This document shows, piece after piece, positions 1 to 8,393 of a stretch of 40,722 bases of DNA. The position numbers were made by a program, and so were the translations under genes. Source of the stretch: Cardiobacteriales bacterium (GTDB taxonomy: Bacteria > Pseudomonadota > Gammaproteobacteria > Cardiobacteriales > Wohlfahrtiimonadaceae); assembly GCA_030150565.1 (NCBI GenBank), contig JASLFR010000026.1, positions 1 to 40,722 of the forward strand, read 5' to 3'. Numbering within the stretch: the stretch's first letter is position 1; every line of letters begins with the position of its first letter. Under the pieces are notes generated by a model. That model saw only the letters and a list, made by a program, of their open reading frames with translations, did not search any database and was not told the DNA's origin.

Positions 1-733
1 AGAAGAAGAGGGCATTGAGAAGATAGGCGATTAAAATACTGGTAAAAAGATCGATCGGGAAGTGCATTCCGAGCCGCAAGCGACTAATCAGCATAAAGAA
101 AGCCCACGCCCCTACAAAAAGGGTGCCGAGCAGGGCATTAAAATTCCAGCGGTAACTTAAGAAGCCGAGATAGAGAAAGAGCCAGCACGCAGCGAATATA
201 GTGTGCCCTGATGGGAATGAGTAGCCAGTTTCAGCTTGCCAATGCTCTCTTAGCCATTGAGGGGTGTTGAGCTCATTGATCATACTCTCTTGCACTTCGA
301 TTGCACGATCACTCCGCTTTAACTGATAAAATTTATCGATATCGAGCGCAGAACGCTCAACAAGATAACTCATATAGGGGCGTGGCTCTTGATAGATCAG
401 CTTTAGCGAGCTCTTAATCACCTGCGTTCCCCCCTGTAGCAGAAAGACGGCACCAAAGATGAAGAGCCAGTGAAATTTACGACGAAGAAAGAGCGCCAAG
501 AGCAGACTAAACCAAAGAGAGGTGATCAACGCGTAGATAGGCGCGTTTCCCGTCTCTGTAATGTAGTAGAGCAGATGGTCGAAGCGTTCATATTTTTGCC
601 CCCCATCCCAACTCCAGCCGATGAGCCATGTAAAGAGTGGAACAAGAAGGAGGAGGAGAAGCGCTAGAGGAGACCAGCGAATATAGCGAGCAAAGGCGCG
701 CTCTTTTGAGGCGAAGTGGATATCTCTCTTCAT
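1..733 (-). CDS. PAP2-family membrane phosphatase, PgpB-like (partial, C-terminus beyond window edge)
   Basis: I translated this by hand from the ATG at 731-733; it stays open for 244 codons to the window edge. All three PAP2 phosphatase motifs are present: K111 with R118-P119 (motif 1), PSGH at 174-177 (motif 2), and S217-R218 with H224 and D228 (motif 3). The two histidines are the expected catalytic pair. Membrane segments lie near 21-40, 68-83, 89-103, 178-193, 201-216 and 229-243, as in PgpB. The family removes phosphate from phosphatidylglycerophosphate, undecaprenyl pyrophosphate or similar lipids, with the active site facing the periplasm. The start is four bases after the stop of the HAD gene, so the two probably share a transcript. 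The exact substrate (PgpB or a BacA-type role) cannot be read from the sequence. Confidence 0.85.
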   Translation of the reverse strand, partial: MKRDIHFASKERAFARYIRWSPLALLLLLLVPLFTWLIGWSWDGGQKYERFDHLLYYITETGNAPIYALITSLWFSLLLALFLRRKFHWLFIFGAVFLLQGGTQVIKSSLKLIYQEPRPYMSYLVERSALDIDKFYQLKRSDRAIEVQESMINELNTPQWLREHWQAETGYSFPSGHTIFAACWLFLYLGFLSYRWNFNALLGTLFVGAWAFFMLISRLRLGMHFPIDLFTSILIAYLLNALFF

Positions 734-737
734 AAAA

Positions 738-1532
738 TTATCCTAATTGGTAGAGTTCAATAAGTTTATGGGCAACAGCATCTTCATCGTTAGTTCCAAG
801 ATGCCTCGATTGAGGGAAGGAGTCTTTTAAGAGCTGAGGGGAGTTCTCCATCACATACCCCTTAGCAACAGACTTCAACATTCCAAGATCGTTGAGTTGA
901 TTACCAAAAGCGATCGCATCTTGCGGTGTGAGCGAGAGTCTTTTTAGTACATTTTTTACCCCTACCGATTTGTCGACATCTTTTGGCATAATCTCAAGGT
1001 AATTATCGGCAGAGGTGACGATGCTTGCGTGAGGAAAGAGCTCAATCGCTCTTTGGCGCATCGATTCAATTCGTTGAGGGTCGATAATAAAGAGCGCTTT
1101 AGTAAATCGTTTCTTCTCCCAATTGGTCGCTTCATGAAGCTGAACGAAAGATTCCCCCTCATAGATATCTGAAGGCATCGCAGGTTCAAAGCTAAAGAGC
1201 GTATTGTTATGGAAAAAGATGGGTGTTTTTTTGCTCTTTTCTGAAAATGTAAGAATATCTTGCACAATCTCTTGTGGTAGAGTGAGATCGCTCAGAGGTG
1301 TTTGCTCTTTAAAATCATACACATATGCGCCATTGTAGTTGATGATAAAACGGCAATTCCCCACCTCGTGAGCATATTTTTGAGAGCTTGCAAATGAGCG
1401 ACCTGTGCTGAAGATAATCTCTACCGATTGCTCTTGAAGTCTTTGCAAAACAGCAATTAAGAGGGGGGAGAGCTGATGTTGGCTATTTAAACTGGTGCCA
1501 TCAAGATCGAGAAAAATCGCTTTATAGGGCAT
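738..1532 (-). CDS. Cof-type HAD-superfamily phosphatase (YidA-like)
   Basis: 264 residues, the usual size for Cof/YidA-type HAD hydrolases. Motif I is DLDGTSLNS near residue 9, with the nucleophile and acid/base aspartates. Motif II is STGRS near 42-46, the motif III lysine is in KSVGVKN, and motif IV is AFGNQLNDLGML. The long insert between motifs II and III is the C2-type cap. Family members dephosphorylate sugar phosphates and other small phosphorylated metabolites in the cytoplasm; the substrate cannot be predicted. The first acidic position of motif IV, normally GD, is GN here, while the following ND is kept. It is the first gene of a minus-strand pair with the PAP2 phosphatase. Confidence 0.85.
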   Translation of the reverse strand: MPYKAIFLDLDGTSLNSQHQLSPLLIAVLQRLQEQSVEIIFSTGRSFASSQKYAHEVGNCRFIINYNGAYVYDFKEQTPLSDLTLPQEIVQDILTFSEKSKKTPIFFHNNTLFSFEPAMPSDIYEGESFVQLHEATNWEKKRFTKALFIIDPQRIESMRQRAIELFPHASIVTSADNYLEIMPKDVDKSVGVKNVLKRLSLTPQDAIAFGNQLNDLGMLKSVAKGYVMENSPQLLKDSFPQSRHLGTNDEDAVAHKLIELYQLG

Positions 1533-1642
1533 ATTTTTTCCAAAAAAGAGGGGTTGAAAAGAAAAGAGTGCTTATAAATGCGCCAATAGAAATAGCAGCG
1601 CAAAGAACAGATGGTTAAGGGTTAATTTATTGATAAACATCT

Positions 1643-1672
1643 TTGTTCATTAAGCAGTAGATGAACTATAAT
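1643..1672 (+). promoter_or_regulatory. Candidate sigma-70 promoter for hfq
   Basis: A perfect -10 box TATAAT lies at 1667-1672. A weak -35 (TTGTTC) lies at 1643-1648 with an 18-base spacer. A 10-base palindrome, ACAGATCTGT, sits at 1676-1685, about where transcription would start. The leader to the hfq ATG would be roughly 100 bases. miaA, which precedes hfq in Escherichia coli, is absent, so an own promoter makes sense. Confidence 0.5.
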
Positions 1673-1782
1673 ATTACAGATCTGTGCAGAATGAAGAATT
1701 CTTTTATACTATGCGCTGCGCAATTTCGAGCGGGTGCTCGATTGAGATTAGAAAATTTATTAAAAATAAGGTGCTGAGATAT

Positions 1783-2022
1783 ATGGCTAAGATGCAATCA
1801 CTACAAGAACCCTTCCTAAATGCTCTTCGTAAGGAGCGTGTTCCTGTCTCTATCTTCTTGATGAATGGGATCAAGTTACAAGGTCAGATTGAGTCATTTG
1901 ATCAGTTTGTGATTCTATTGCGCTCGAATGTTAGTCAGATGATCTATAAACATGCGGTTTCGACGATCGTCCCTGCACGTGCAATTACGATTGATAGTGG
2001 CGCAGAGAAGGAAGAGGCGTAA
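1783..2022 (+). CDS. hfq: RNA chaperone Hfq
   Basis: 79 residues with the full Sm-like fold and near identity to enterobacterial Hfq: MAKMQSLQEPFLNALRKERV at the start, the Sm1 stretch GIKLQGQIESFDQFVILL, and the Sm2 motif YKHAVSTIVPAR. Hfq hexamers bind small RNAs and mRNAs through U-rich and A-rich faces and help them pair. The reading frame is open further upstream, but the family start fits the ATG at 1783, with AAGGTG about 10 bases before it. The C-terminal tail is short (about 10 residues after the core) and acidic, shorter than in E. coli. hflX, hflK and hflC follow, the standard gammaproteobacterial order. The U-tailed RNA candidate near 25500 could be an Hfq client; that is inference. 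Confidence 0.97.
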   Translation: MAKMQSLQEPFLNALRKERVPVSIFLMNGIKLQGQIESFDQFVILLRSNVSQMIYKHAVSTIVPARAITIDSGAEKEEA

Positions 2023-2072
2023 TTCCCTTAGTTCCTTTATACCGATTTTGAATCTAGATTAAGAGGTGGATC

Positions 2073-3374
2073 ATCACAGAAGAGAAGAGAGTCGATTCAA
2101 GCTTTATTGATCGGGCTATTTTAGTTGCACTTGAGATGCCTGAGAGTGAAGCGGGTGAATTTGAGGAGTTTCGAGAATTGGTACGCTCTGCAGATGTTGC
2201 AGAGCTCGATTTTATTACAGGGCGCAGAGATCGCCCTGATTTTCGTTATTTTATGGGAAGCGGTAAGGCGGAAGAGGTGCGAGAGAGCGTTGCGCTTCAT
2301 GATGCGAATGTTGTGATTGTAAATCACGATCTTACACCGAGTCAGAGCCGAAATTTAGAGCAGCTTACCCATTGCCGAGTAGTGGATCGAACAGGGCTCA
2401 TCCTCGATATCTTTGCCCAAAGAGCTCAGAGCTTTGAGGGGAAATTACAGGTTGAGTTGGCACAGCTAACCCGCTTATCGAGCCGTCTGGTTCGTCTTCA
2501 TAGTAATCTTGAGCAGCAGCGTGGTGGAGCTGTTGGATTAAGGGGACCTGGGGAGACTCAGCTTGAGCAGGATCGACGCTTAATTGGTCATAGAATTCGT
2601 CAGTTAGAGAAGCGCCTTGAGGGTGTGGAGAAGATGCGTAATCAGGGACGAATCTCTAGAGAACGCAATGAGGTGCCAACAGTTGCGCTTGTAGGGTATA
2701 CAAATGCTGGAAAATCCTCCCTCTTCAATCGTCTTACCGATGCGAATGTCTATGCAGAAGATAAGTTGTTTGCAACGTTAGATCCAACGCACCGTGCCTT
2801 TGAGCTCAATAACATTGGGCGCGCTGTTTTAGTCGATACAGTTGGATTTATCTCAAAACTTCCTCACGATCTTGTGAAGGCGTTCCGTTCAACATTACAG
2901 ACAGCGGCAGATGCTGATCTCCTTCTTGAGGTGATTGATGTTGTTGACCCAGAACGGGAGATGAAGATGCAGGAGGTTGATGAGGTATTAGCGAGTATCG
3001 ATGCTGATCGTGTTCCCCGTCTGAAAGTCTTCAATAAGATCGATCTTGATGAAGCGTTAACTCCAGATTGTTTGATGGGGGAGAGTGGCGTAGCTGAGAG
3101 CGTCTGGATCTCTGCTGAAAAGAATTTAGGGATCGATCTTCTTTTAGAGGCGATTGCGGGCCATTTTCAACAGAATCATCTTAAAATTTCACTCACACTA
3201 CCGCCACACGAGGGGCGTTTGCGAGGGGAGCTCTTCAATCTAAATGCTGTTGAAGAGGAGCACTTTTTAGAGAATGGGGATTCTCAGCTTTCACTCTACA
3301 TTGACCGTGCAAAACTTAAGCGTCTGATTAAGGCTCAACCAGAAGCAGAAGCCTATTTTGTAGATTATATTTAG
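2073..3374 (+). CDS. hflX: Ribosome-associated GTPase HflX (start codon unusual)
   Basis: Matches HflX throughout: N-terminal nucleotide-binding domain, glycine-rich linker GLRGPGETQLEQDRR, and the G domain with Walker A GYTNAGKSS, switch II DTVGF and NKID. HflX is a GTPase that splits stalled or stress-damaged 70S ribosomes. The first ATG in frame is at 2136, but the conserved family start runs further up: codons before it read FIDRAILVALE, matching the E. coli stretch EQAVLVHIYF. Upstream, the frame is open only back to a TAG at 2055-2057 and contains no ATG, GTG or TTG. An AGAGGTGG Shine-Dalgarno at 2062-2069 best fits an ATC codon at 2073, giving 433 residues against 426 in E. coli. The start is inference; 2136 is the conservative alternative. 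Confidence 0.9.
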   Translation: MTEEKRVDSSFIDRAILVALEMPESEAGEFEEFRELVRSADVAELDFITGRRDRPDFRYFMGSGKAEEVRESVALHDANVVIVNHDLTPSQSRNLEQLTHCRVVDRTGLILDIFAQRAQSFEGKLQVELAQLTRLSSRLVRLHSNLEQQRGGAVGLRGPGETQLEQDRRLIGHRIRQLEKRLEGVEKMRNQGRISRERNEVPTVALVGYTNAGKSSLFNRLTDANVYAEDKLFATLDPTHRAFELNNIGRAVLVDTVGFISKLPHDLVKAFRSTLQTAADADLLLEVIDVVDPEREMKMQEVDEVLASIDADRVPRLKVFNKIDLDEALTPDCLMGESGVAESVWISAEKNLGIDLLLEAIAGHFQQNHLKISLTLPPHEGRLRGELFNLNAVEEEHFLENGDSQLSLYIDRAKLKRLIKAQPEAEAYFVDYI

Positions 3375-3463
3375 GGATGCAATATAGCGGTAAAATTGGT
3401 AGATTAATGGACTGTTAATAAATAACGCCCCTTACTTTTAGAGATAGTAATCAAAGGTAGTTA

Positions 3464-4747
3464 ATGAGAAAAGATAATCTAGAGATGGCTTGGAATGAGC
3501 CGCAAGATGAGCGCTCAACAGGAGAGAGAAATCCAAATGAGCCAAAATCATCCCAAAAGCCAGGTGAAGCGCCAGACTTAGATGAGGTGCTTAAGGGGCT
3601 TAAACGTCGTTTGAGTGGCGCAGGTGGCGGCAATAAGAGGGGCAACCTCTATCGTCAAGGGAGAGGGGGAAAAGGTCTTGGTCCTCTTCCATTTGTCGTA
3701 GGTGGAATTGCGCTCTTGGCGTGGCTTGCAACGGGAATTTATAAAGTAAATGAGGGGACTAAATCGGTTGAACTCTTCTTGGGGAAATATAGCAAAACCA
3801 AGAATGCAGGTTTGACGTGGCGCCTTCCTAATCCTATTGCTGATCATCAGTTAATCGATATTCAGCGCCTCTTCTCCCAAAAAATTGTGGGGGATAATGG
3901 GCGTGATGAAGCTTCGATGTTGACAAAAGATGAGGCGATTGTCTCCGTTAAGATTGAAGTGCAGTATCAGATTGATGCAGAGCATCCCGAGAAGTTCTGG
4001 TTCGCCTCTATTAACCCCCATGTAACGATGCAAGAGGTAGTTGTGAGTGCGGCTCGTGAGCGTGTGGGGCAGATGATTCTTGATGATGTCCTCACAGAGG
4101 GGCGTGAGCGTTTAACACGTGAAGTGAAAGAGCTCTCTCAAAGTGTTTTAGATCGTTACGGTATCGGTCTTGTTATCACCAACATTAACCTTGAAGATGC
4201 GCAACCCCCTGAGCAGGTTCAAGAAGCATTCTCTGATGCAATTCGTGCTCGTGAAGATGAGCAGAAACGCATTAACGAAGCGGAGACTTATCGCGACAGT
4301 ATCATCGCTGAAGTTCGAGGTGAAGTTGAGCGGGAGATTCGTCGAGCAGAGGCGTATCGAGATACTAAAGTGGCTCAAGCGCAAGGGGAGGCGAACCGCT
4401 ATACTCTTCTTCTTGAGGCGTATGAAGAATCGCCTGAAGTGACCCGTGAGCGCCTCTATCTTGAGACGATTGAGGGTGTGCTTGGTAAGAGCAGTAAAAT
4501 TATTATGGGGCAGGGGAAGAATAATAATCTGATGATGCTCCCTCTTGATCAAGTATTAAAAGGGGCGGGAAGCGCTAAGAATAGTGGATCGAACCGTGAC
4601 AATGATGAGTCGATCATGAAAGAGCGTCTTAATGAGGTGACAAGTGAACCCTCATCAACTCCTCGCGCGACACCACAAGCAGAAGAGCCTGAGCGTAGAG
4701 GCATGCGGACTGGTGGACAGGGGCGCAGCGGTAACTTGAATCGATAA
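3464..4747 (+). CDS. hflK: FtsH protease modulator HflK (SPFH/band 7 membrane protein)
   Basis: About 427 residues. A Gly/Pro/charged cytoplasmic head is followed by one membrane segment near 75-92, then the SPFH/prohibitin domain (about 95-260), a charged coiled coil rich in Arg and Glu, and a polar tail. The family start is MAWNEPQ (E. coli MAWNQPG), which would be the ATG at 3485, but the better Shine-Dalgarno (AAAGG at 3453-3457) is six bases before the ATG at 3464. HflK and HflC form a large cage around the inner-membrane FtsH protease and limit its access to membrane substrates. hflC starts 21 bases downstream, so the two are co-transcribed. Confidence 0.96.
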   Translation: MRKDNLEMAWNEPQDERSTGERNPNEPKSSQKPGEAPDLDEVLKGLKRRLSGAGGGNKRGNLYRQGRGGKGLGPLPFVVGGIALLAWLATGIYKVNEGTKSVELFLGKYSKTKNAGLTWRLPNPIADHQLIDIQRLFSQKIVGDNGRDEASMLTKDEAIVSVKIEVQYQIDAEHPEKFWFASINPHVTMQEVVVSAARERVGQMILDDVLTEGRERLTREVKELSQSVLDRYGIGLVITNINLEDAQPPEQVQEAFSDAIRAREDEQKRINEAETYRDSIIAEVRGEVEREIRRAEAYRDTKVAQAQGEANRYTLLLEAYEESPEVTRERLYLETIEGVLGKSSKIIMGQGKNNNLMMLPLDQVLKGAGSAKNSGSNRDNDESIMKERLNEVTSEPSSTPRATPQAEEPERRGMRTGGQGRSGNLNR

Positions 4748-4768
4748 GGTTAAAGAAAGGATAATCAG

Positions 4769-5656
4769 ATGAATAATTTTACCCGTATACAGCTGCCAAT
4801 TATTGCGGCTCTGCTCTTTCTTGCGAGTCAATCCTTCTTTATTCTCAATCAGTGGGAATTAGGGGTGCGCTTCCAGTTTGGTCGAATTGTGGAGAGCCAC
4901 ACTGAGCCAGGACTCCATTTTAAAATTCCATTTATTCAGAATGTGCGTAAGTATGATGCTCGTATTCAGACGCTTGAGACACAGCCAGAGCGCTTCTTAA
5001 CGCGTGAGAAGAAGAATCTTATTGTAGATACTTTTGTGAAGTGGCGAGTAGTTGATCCTGCGATCTTTTATCAAAGAGTTGCAGGAAGCCCGCAGGTCTT
5101 CAATAGCCGTCTTGATCCTATTGTGAAGGATAAATTCCGTGCAGAATTTGGTAAGCGCGATCTTCAAGATGTTGTGGCAGGTTATAGTAAAGAGCGTTCC
5201 CGTACGGTACGTAGCGATATTCAAGAGGTGATTCTTGCAGATATTAAGCAGGAGGGGTTACGCTCAGGGATCGAAATTTTAGATGTGCGTATTAAAGGGG
5301 TAGAGCTCCCACGAGATGTTCGTCAGAGTGTCTACCAACGTATGGAGAAAGAGCGTGAGCGGGTAGCAAAAGAGCTACGTGCAAAAGGGCAAGCGTCCTA
5401 TATTGAGATTGTTTCAGAGGCTGATCGTACTCGTGCCGTTATGATGGCAAAAGCGTACGAGAGTGCGGAGATGATCCGAGGGGAAGGGGATGCGAGTGCA
5501 ACCCGAATCTATGCAGAAGCGTATAACAAAAATCCTGAATTCTATGCGTTTTACCGTAGTTTAGAGGCGTATCGAAATTCATTTAATAGTCAAAATGATC
5601 TCCTAATTCTTGATCCTGATACGGAGTTCTTTAAGTATTTTCACCAAGTTCAATAA
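4769..5656 (+). CDS. hflC: FtsH protease modulator HflC (SPFH/band 7 membrane protein)
   Basis: 295 residues with one N-terminal membrane segment (about 8-27) and an SPFH domain carrying the family phrases EPGLHFKIPFI, DARIQTLETQPERFLT and IVDTFVKWRV. A coiled coil and the conserved end region FYAFYRSLEAYRNSF follow. It is shorter than E. coli HflC because the low-complexity insert in the middle of the SPFH domain is missing. It is the partner of HflK in the FtsH-HflKC supercomplex, with its bulk in the periplasm. A short weak hairpin with a T run (about 5660-5675) lies after the stop, just before the purA promoter candidate. Confidence 0.96.
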   Translation: MNNFTRIQLPIIAALLFLASQSFFILNQWELGVRFQFGRIVESHTEPGLHFKIPFIQNVRKYDARIQTLETQPERFLTREKKNLIVDTFVKWRVVDPAIFYQRVAGSPQVFNSRLDPIVKDKFRAEFGKRDLQDVVAGYSKERSRTVRSDIQEVILADIKQEGLRSGIEILDVRIKGVELPRDVRQSVYQRMEKERERVAKELRAKGQASYIEIVSEADRTRAVMMAKAYESAEMIRGEGDASATRIYAEAYNKNPEFYAFYRSLEAYRNSFNSQNDLLILDPDTEFFKYFHQVQ

Positions 5657-5673
5657 GTAGAGATCCTCTCTTT

Positions 5674-5703
5674 TTGACAAAATTTTATTAAAATTAATTT
5701 GAT
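5674..5703 (+). promoter_or_regulatory. Candidate promoter for purA
   Basis: A perfect -35 hexamer TTGACA lies at 5674-5679 in the short gap between hflC and purA. The downstream region is very AT-rich, but the -10 is not well defined: at a 17-18 base spacer the best reading is TTTGAT. It suggests that purA has its own promoter as well as read-through from hflKC. Confidence 0.4.
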
Positions 5704-5719
5704 AGGAAGGCGATCAAAT

Positions 5720-7012
5720 ATGGGTAATAACGTTGTTATTATTGGTACGCAATGGGGCGATGAAGGAAAAGGGAAGATTGTTGATCTTCTCACGGAGAAA
5801 GCTACGGCAGTCGCTCGTTTTCAGGGGGGGCACAATGCGGGGCACACCTTAGTGATTAATGGGGAGAAGACGGTTCTTCGCCTCATTCCTTCTGGGATTT
5901 TGCGTCCCCACGTCACCTGTTATATCGGCAATGGGGTAGTGCTCTCCCCAGAAGCGCTATTGAGCGAGATGGATGAGCTCTTAAGTCGTGGAATTGATGT
6001 GGATAAGCGTCTTAAGATCTCTGAAGCGTGCCCATTAGTGATGCCGTACCACGTTGCAATTGATCAGGCGCGTGAAGCGAAACTTGGTAAACATAAGATT
6101 GGAACAACAGGGCGTGGAATTGGTCCAACGTATGAAGATAAGGTAGCGCGTCGAGCGATTCGAGTAGCGGATCTCTTCAACCCTAAAGTATTCCGTGAAA
6201 AGCTTGAAAATGTGATGGAGTATCACAATTTCGTGTTAACCCAATATTTAGATCAGCCTGCGATCTCCGTTGATCAAGTTTATGAAGAGACGATGGAGCA
6301 TGCTAAGCGTCTATTACCGCTCGTTGCAGATGTTGCGTTAGAACTTCGGACTCGCCAGCGTAATAATGAGCATATTATGTTTGAGGGAGCACAAGGGACC
6401 TTCTTAGATATTGATCATGGAACGTACCCATTTGTTACTTCGAGTAATACATCAGCAGGTGGAGCTGCGACAGGTACAGGCATTGGGCCGCTCTATCTCG
6501 ATTATATTTTAGGAATTGTAAAAGCGTACACCACCCGTGTCGGATCAGGCCCTTTCCCCACAGAATTAGAGTGTGAAATTGGTCAAGGATTAGCGGAGCG
6601 TGGTAAAGAGTTTGGTTCTGTAACAGGACGAGCACGCCGTTGTGGTTGGTTTGATGTTCCTGTTCTTCGCCGCTCTGTTGATATCAATAGCATTACAGGG
6701 CTCTGTTTAACGAAGCTCGATGTTCTTGATGGCATGGATGAGGTTAAAATCTGTGTTGATTATGAGCTCGATGGTGAAACGGTGACCCATCCTCCTTACG
6801 GAGCGGATAATTTTGCAAAATGTAAGCCGATCTATGAAACGCTCCCTGGTTGGAGTGAATCGACGATTGGGATAAAAGAGTATGATGCGCTTCCTGAAAA
6901 TGCGAAACGTTTTATTAAGCGTATTGAAGAGCTTGTAGGGGCGCCGATCGATATCATCTCAACGGGTCCTGATCGTAGTGAAACATTGGTATTACGTGAT
7001 CCGTTTGATTAG
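5720..7012 (+). CDS. purA: Adenylosuccinate synthetase
   Basis: 430 residues (E. coli 432). It catalyses IMP + aspartate + GTP to adenylosuccinate, the first committed step from IMP to AMP. The N-terminal loop GTQWGDEGKGK carries the catalytic Asp and the GTP-binding lysine; HNAGHT, GTTGRGIGP, FEGAQGTFLDIDHGTYPFVTSS (split here as FEGAQGT and DIDHGTYP) and TGRARRCGW are all family signatures. The ATG at 5720 is chosen because the homologous start is MGNNVV and AGGAAGG lies at 5704-5710. purA after hflC is the usual gammaproteobacterial order. Confidence 0.97.
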   Translation: MGNNVVIIGTQWGDEGKGKIVDLLTEKATAVARFQGGHNAGHTLVINGEKTVLRLIPSGILRPHVTCYIGNGVVLSPEALLSEMDELLSRGIDVDKRLKISEACPLVMPYHVAIDQAREAKLGKHKIGTTGRGIGPTYEDKVARRAIRVADLFNPKVFREKLENVMEYHNFVLTQYLDQPAISVDQVYEETMEHAKRLLPLVADVALELRTRQRNNEHIMFEGAQGTFLDIDHGTYPFVTSSNTSAGGAATGTGIGPLYLDYILGIVKAYTTRVGSGPFPTELECEIGQGLAERGKEFGSVTGRARRCGWFDVPVLRRSVDINSITGLCLTKLDVLDGMDEVKICVDYELDGETVTHPPYGADNFAKCKPIYETLPGWSESTIGIKEYDALPENAKRFIKRIEELVGAPIDIISTGPDRSETLVLRDPFD

Positions 7013-7022
7013 GAGTTGACGT

Positions 7023-8393
7023 GTGAAGCGAGCAGGATTTAAGGCGTACGATATTCGTGCGCGCTATCCTGATGAGATTAATGAGAGCTTTGCCTATCGT
7101 TTAGGCAAAGCTTTTGTTTTTCGATACTCAGCAGAAAAAGTGATGGTGGGTTTTGATGCCCGCTTAAGTTCCCCCTCCCTTTTTGAAGCCCTCAGTAGAG
7201 GGATTCTAGAGGCGGGAGCGGACCTCTTATCGCTCGGATTATCGGGGACAGAAGAGGTCTATTTTCATACTGCAAAGAGTGGAGCGTGTGGCGGTATTAT
7301 GATTACCGCTAGTCACAATCCAAAGGATGAGAATGGCTTTAAATTAGTGAGTCGAGGTGCAAAACCGATCGCAAGCGGCTCAGGATTAGAAGAGATCGCA
7401 AAGAGGATGGAACAGCCTCTTCCCGATCAGGAGAGAAGAGGGGAGATGATCGATTATCAAAATGCTCGTACCGATTATATCGAGCATCTCTTAAGCTACC
7501 TTCCTGATTCCCCACTAAAGCCACTCTCGATTGTTGCCAATTGTGGGAATGGAACAGCAGGCCCCATTATAGAGCGTTTAAAAGAGCGATTACCCCATCA
7601 CTTTACCCTGCTCAATTGTGAGCCCGATGGAACTTTTCCCAAAGGGGTCCCCAATCCTTTAATTCCTGAACGGAGGATTGAGAGCCAATTAGCTATCGTT
7701 AAGGAGGGGGCAGATTTAGGGATTGCGTGGGATGGCGATTTTGATCGCTGTTTTTTTTATGATGAAGTGGGCAGATTTGTTGATAGTAGCTATATTATTG
7801 CGCTCCTTGCTGAGGAGCTCTTCGCACAAGCATCAGAAGAGACCTTAAAGAGCGCGACACTCGTAAGTGATTCCCGCCTTATCTGGGCGATTGGGTCGGT
7901 GGCGGAGAAGTGGAATATTCCCCATCTCATTACAAGAGGGGGGCACTCACCTATGAAGGCGATTATGCAGGAGAAGAATGCACTTTTTGGGGGTGAGGCT
8001 TCTGCTCACTACTATTTTCAAGATTTTTATTACTGCGATTCAGGCATGATTCCATGGCTTCTTTTAACTGCTCTGATGAGCCGTAAAGAGGAGCCTTTGA
8101 GCCAATTGGTTGCTGAGCTAAGGGAGCGATTCCCCTGTAGTGAGGAGCTCAACTTTAGGGTAGAGCATCCTCGAGCGCTCCAAGAGAGATTGCTTCACCA
8201 TTTTGAGCGGGAGGCGATTGATGTTAATTGGCTCGATGGATTGAGTCTCACCTTTAAGGAGTGGCGCTTTAATCTTCGAGCTTCCAATACAGAGCCATTT
8301 TTGCGTCTAAATATTGAGACGCGGGGGGATCAGGCGCTCCTAAGTGAGAAGATCACACTTCTCTCCCATCTGATTGAAGAGTATTCCCGTTAG
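7023..8393 (+). CDS. manB: Phosphomannomutase/phosphoglucomutase (ManB/CpsG type)
   Basis: 456 residues, the same length as E. coli CpsG. The start is GTG at 7023, ten bases after purA. It has the four alpha-D-phosphohexomutase domains: the phosphoserine loop TASHNPKDENG near 99-109, the Mg loop DGDFDRC near 240-246, the sugar-binding loop GGEASAHYYF and the C-terminal phosphate loop ASNTEPFLRLN. The nearest remembered relative is CpsG/ManB, from FKAYDIR and LSLGLSGTEEVYF. It converts mannose-6-P to mannose-1-P (or glucose-6-P to glucose-1-P) for surface polysaccharide and LPS sugars. Its stop overlaps the stop of the convergent lptG by four bases. Phosphoglucomutase or dual activity is also possible. 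Confidence 0.88.
   Translation: MKRAGFKAYDIRARYPDEINESFAYRLGKAFVFRYSAEKVMVGFDARLSSPSLFEALSRGILEAGADLLSLGLSGTEEVYFHTAKSGACGGIMITASHNPKDENGFKLVSRGAKPIASGSGLEEIAKRMEQPLPDQERRGEMIDYQNARTDYIEHLLSYLPDSPLKPLSIVANCGNGTAGPIIERLKERLPHHFTLLNCEPDGTFPKGVPNPLIPERRIESQLAIVKEGADLGIAWDGDFDRCFFYDEVGRFVDSSYIIALLAEELFAQASEETLKSATLVSDSRLIWAIGSVAEKWNIPHLITRGGHSPMKAIMQEKNALFGGEASAHYYFQDFYYCDSGMIPWLLLTALMSRKEEPLSQLVAELRERFPCSEELNFRVEHPRALQERLLHHFEREAIDVNWLDGLSLTFKEWRFNLRASNTEPFLRLNIETRGDQALLSEKITLLSHLIEEYSR

Noticed and set aside
1684..1782. Open frame upstream of hfq that could extend the protein by 33 residues.
   Set aside because: It covers the promoter/leader region, has no family match, and the ATG at 1783 gives the exact Hfq start.
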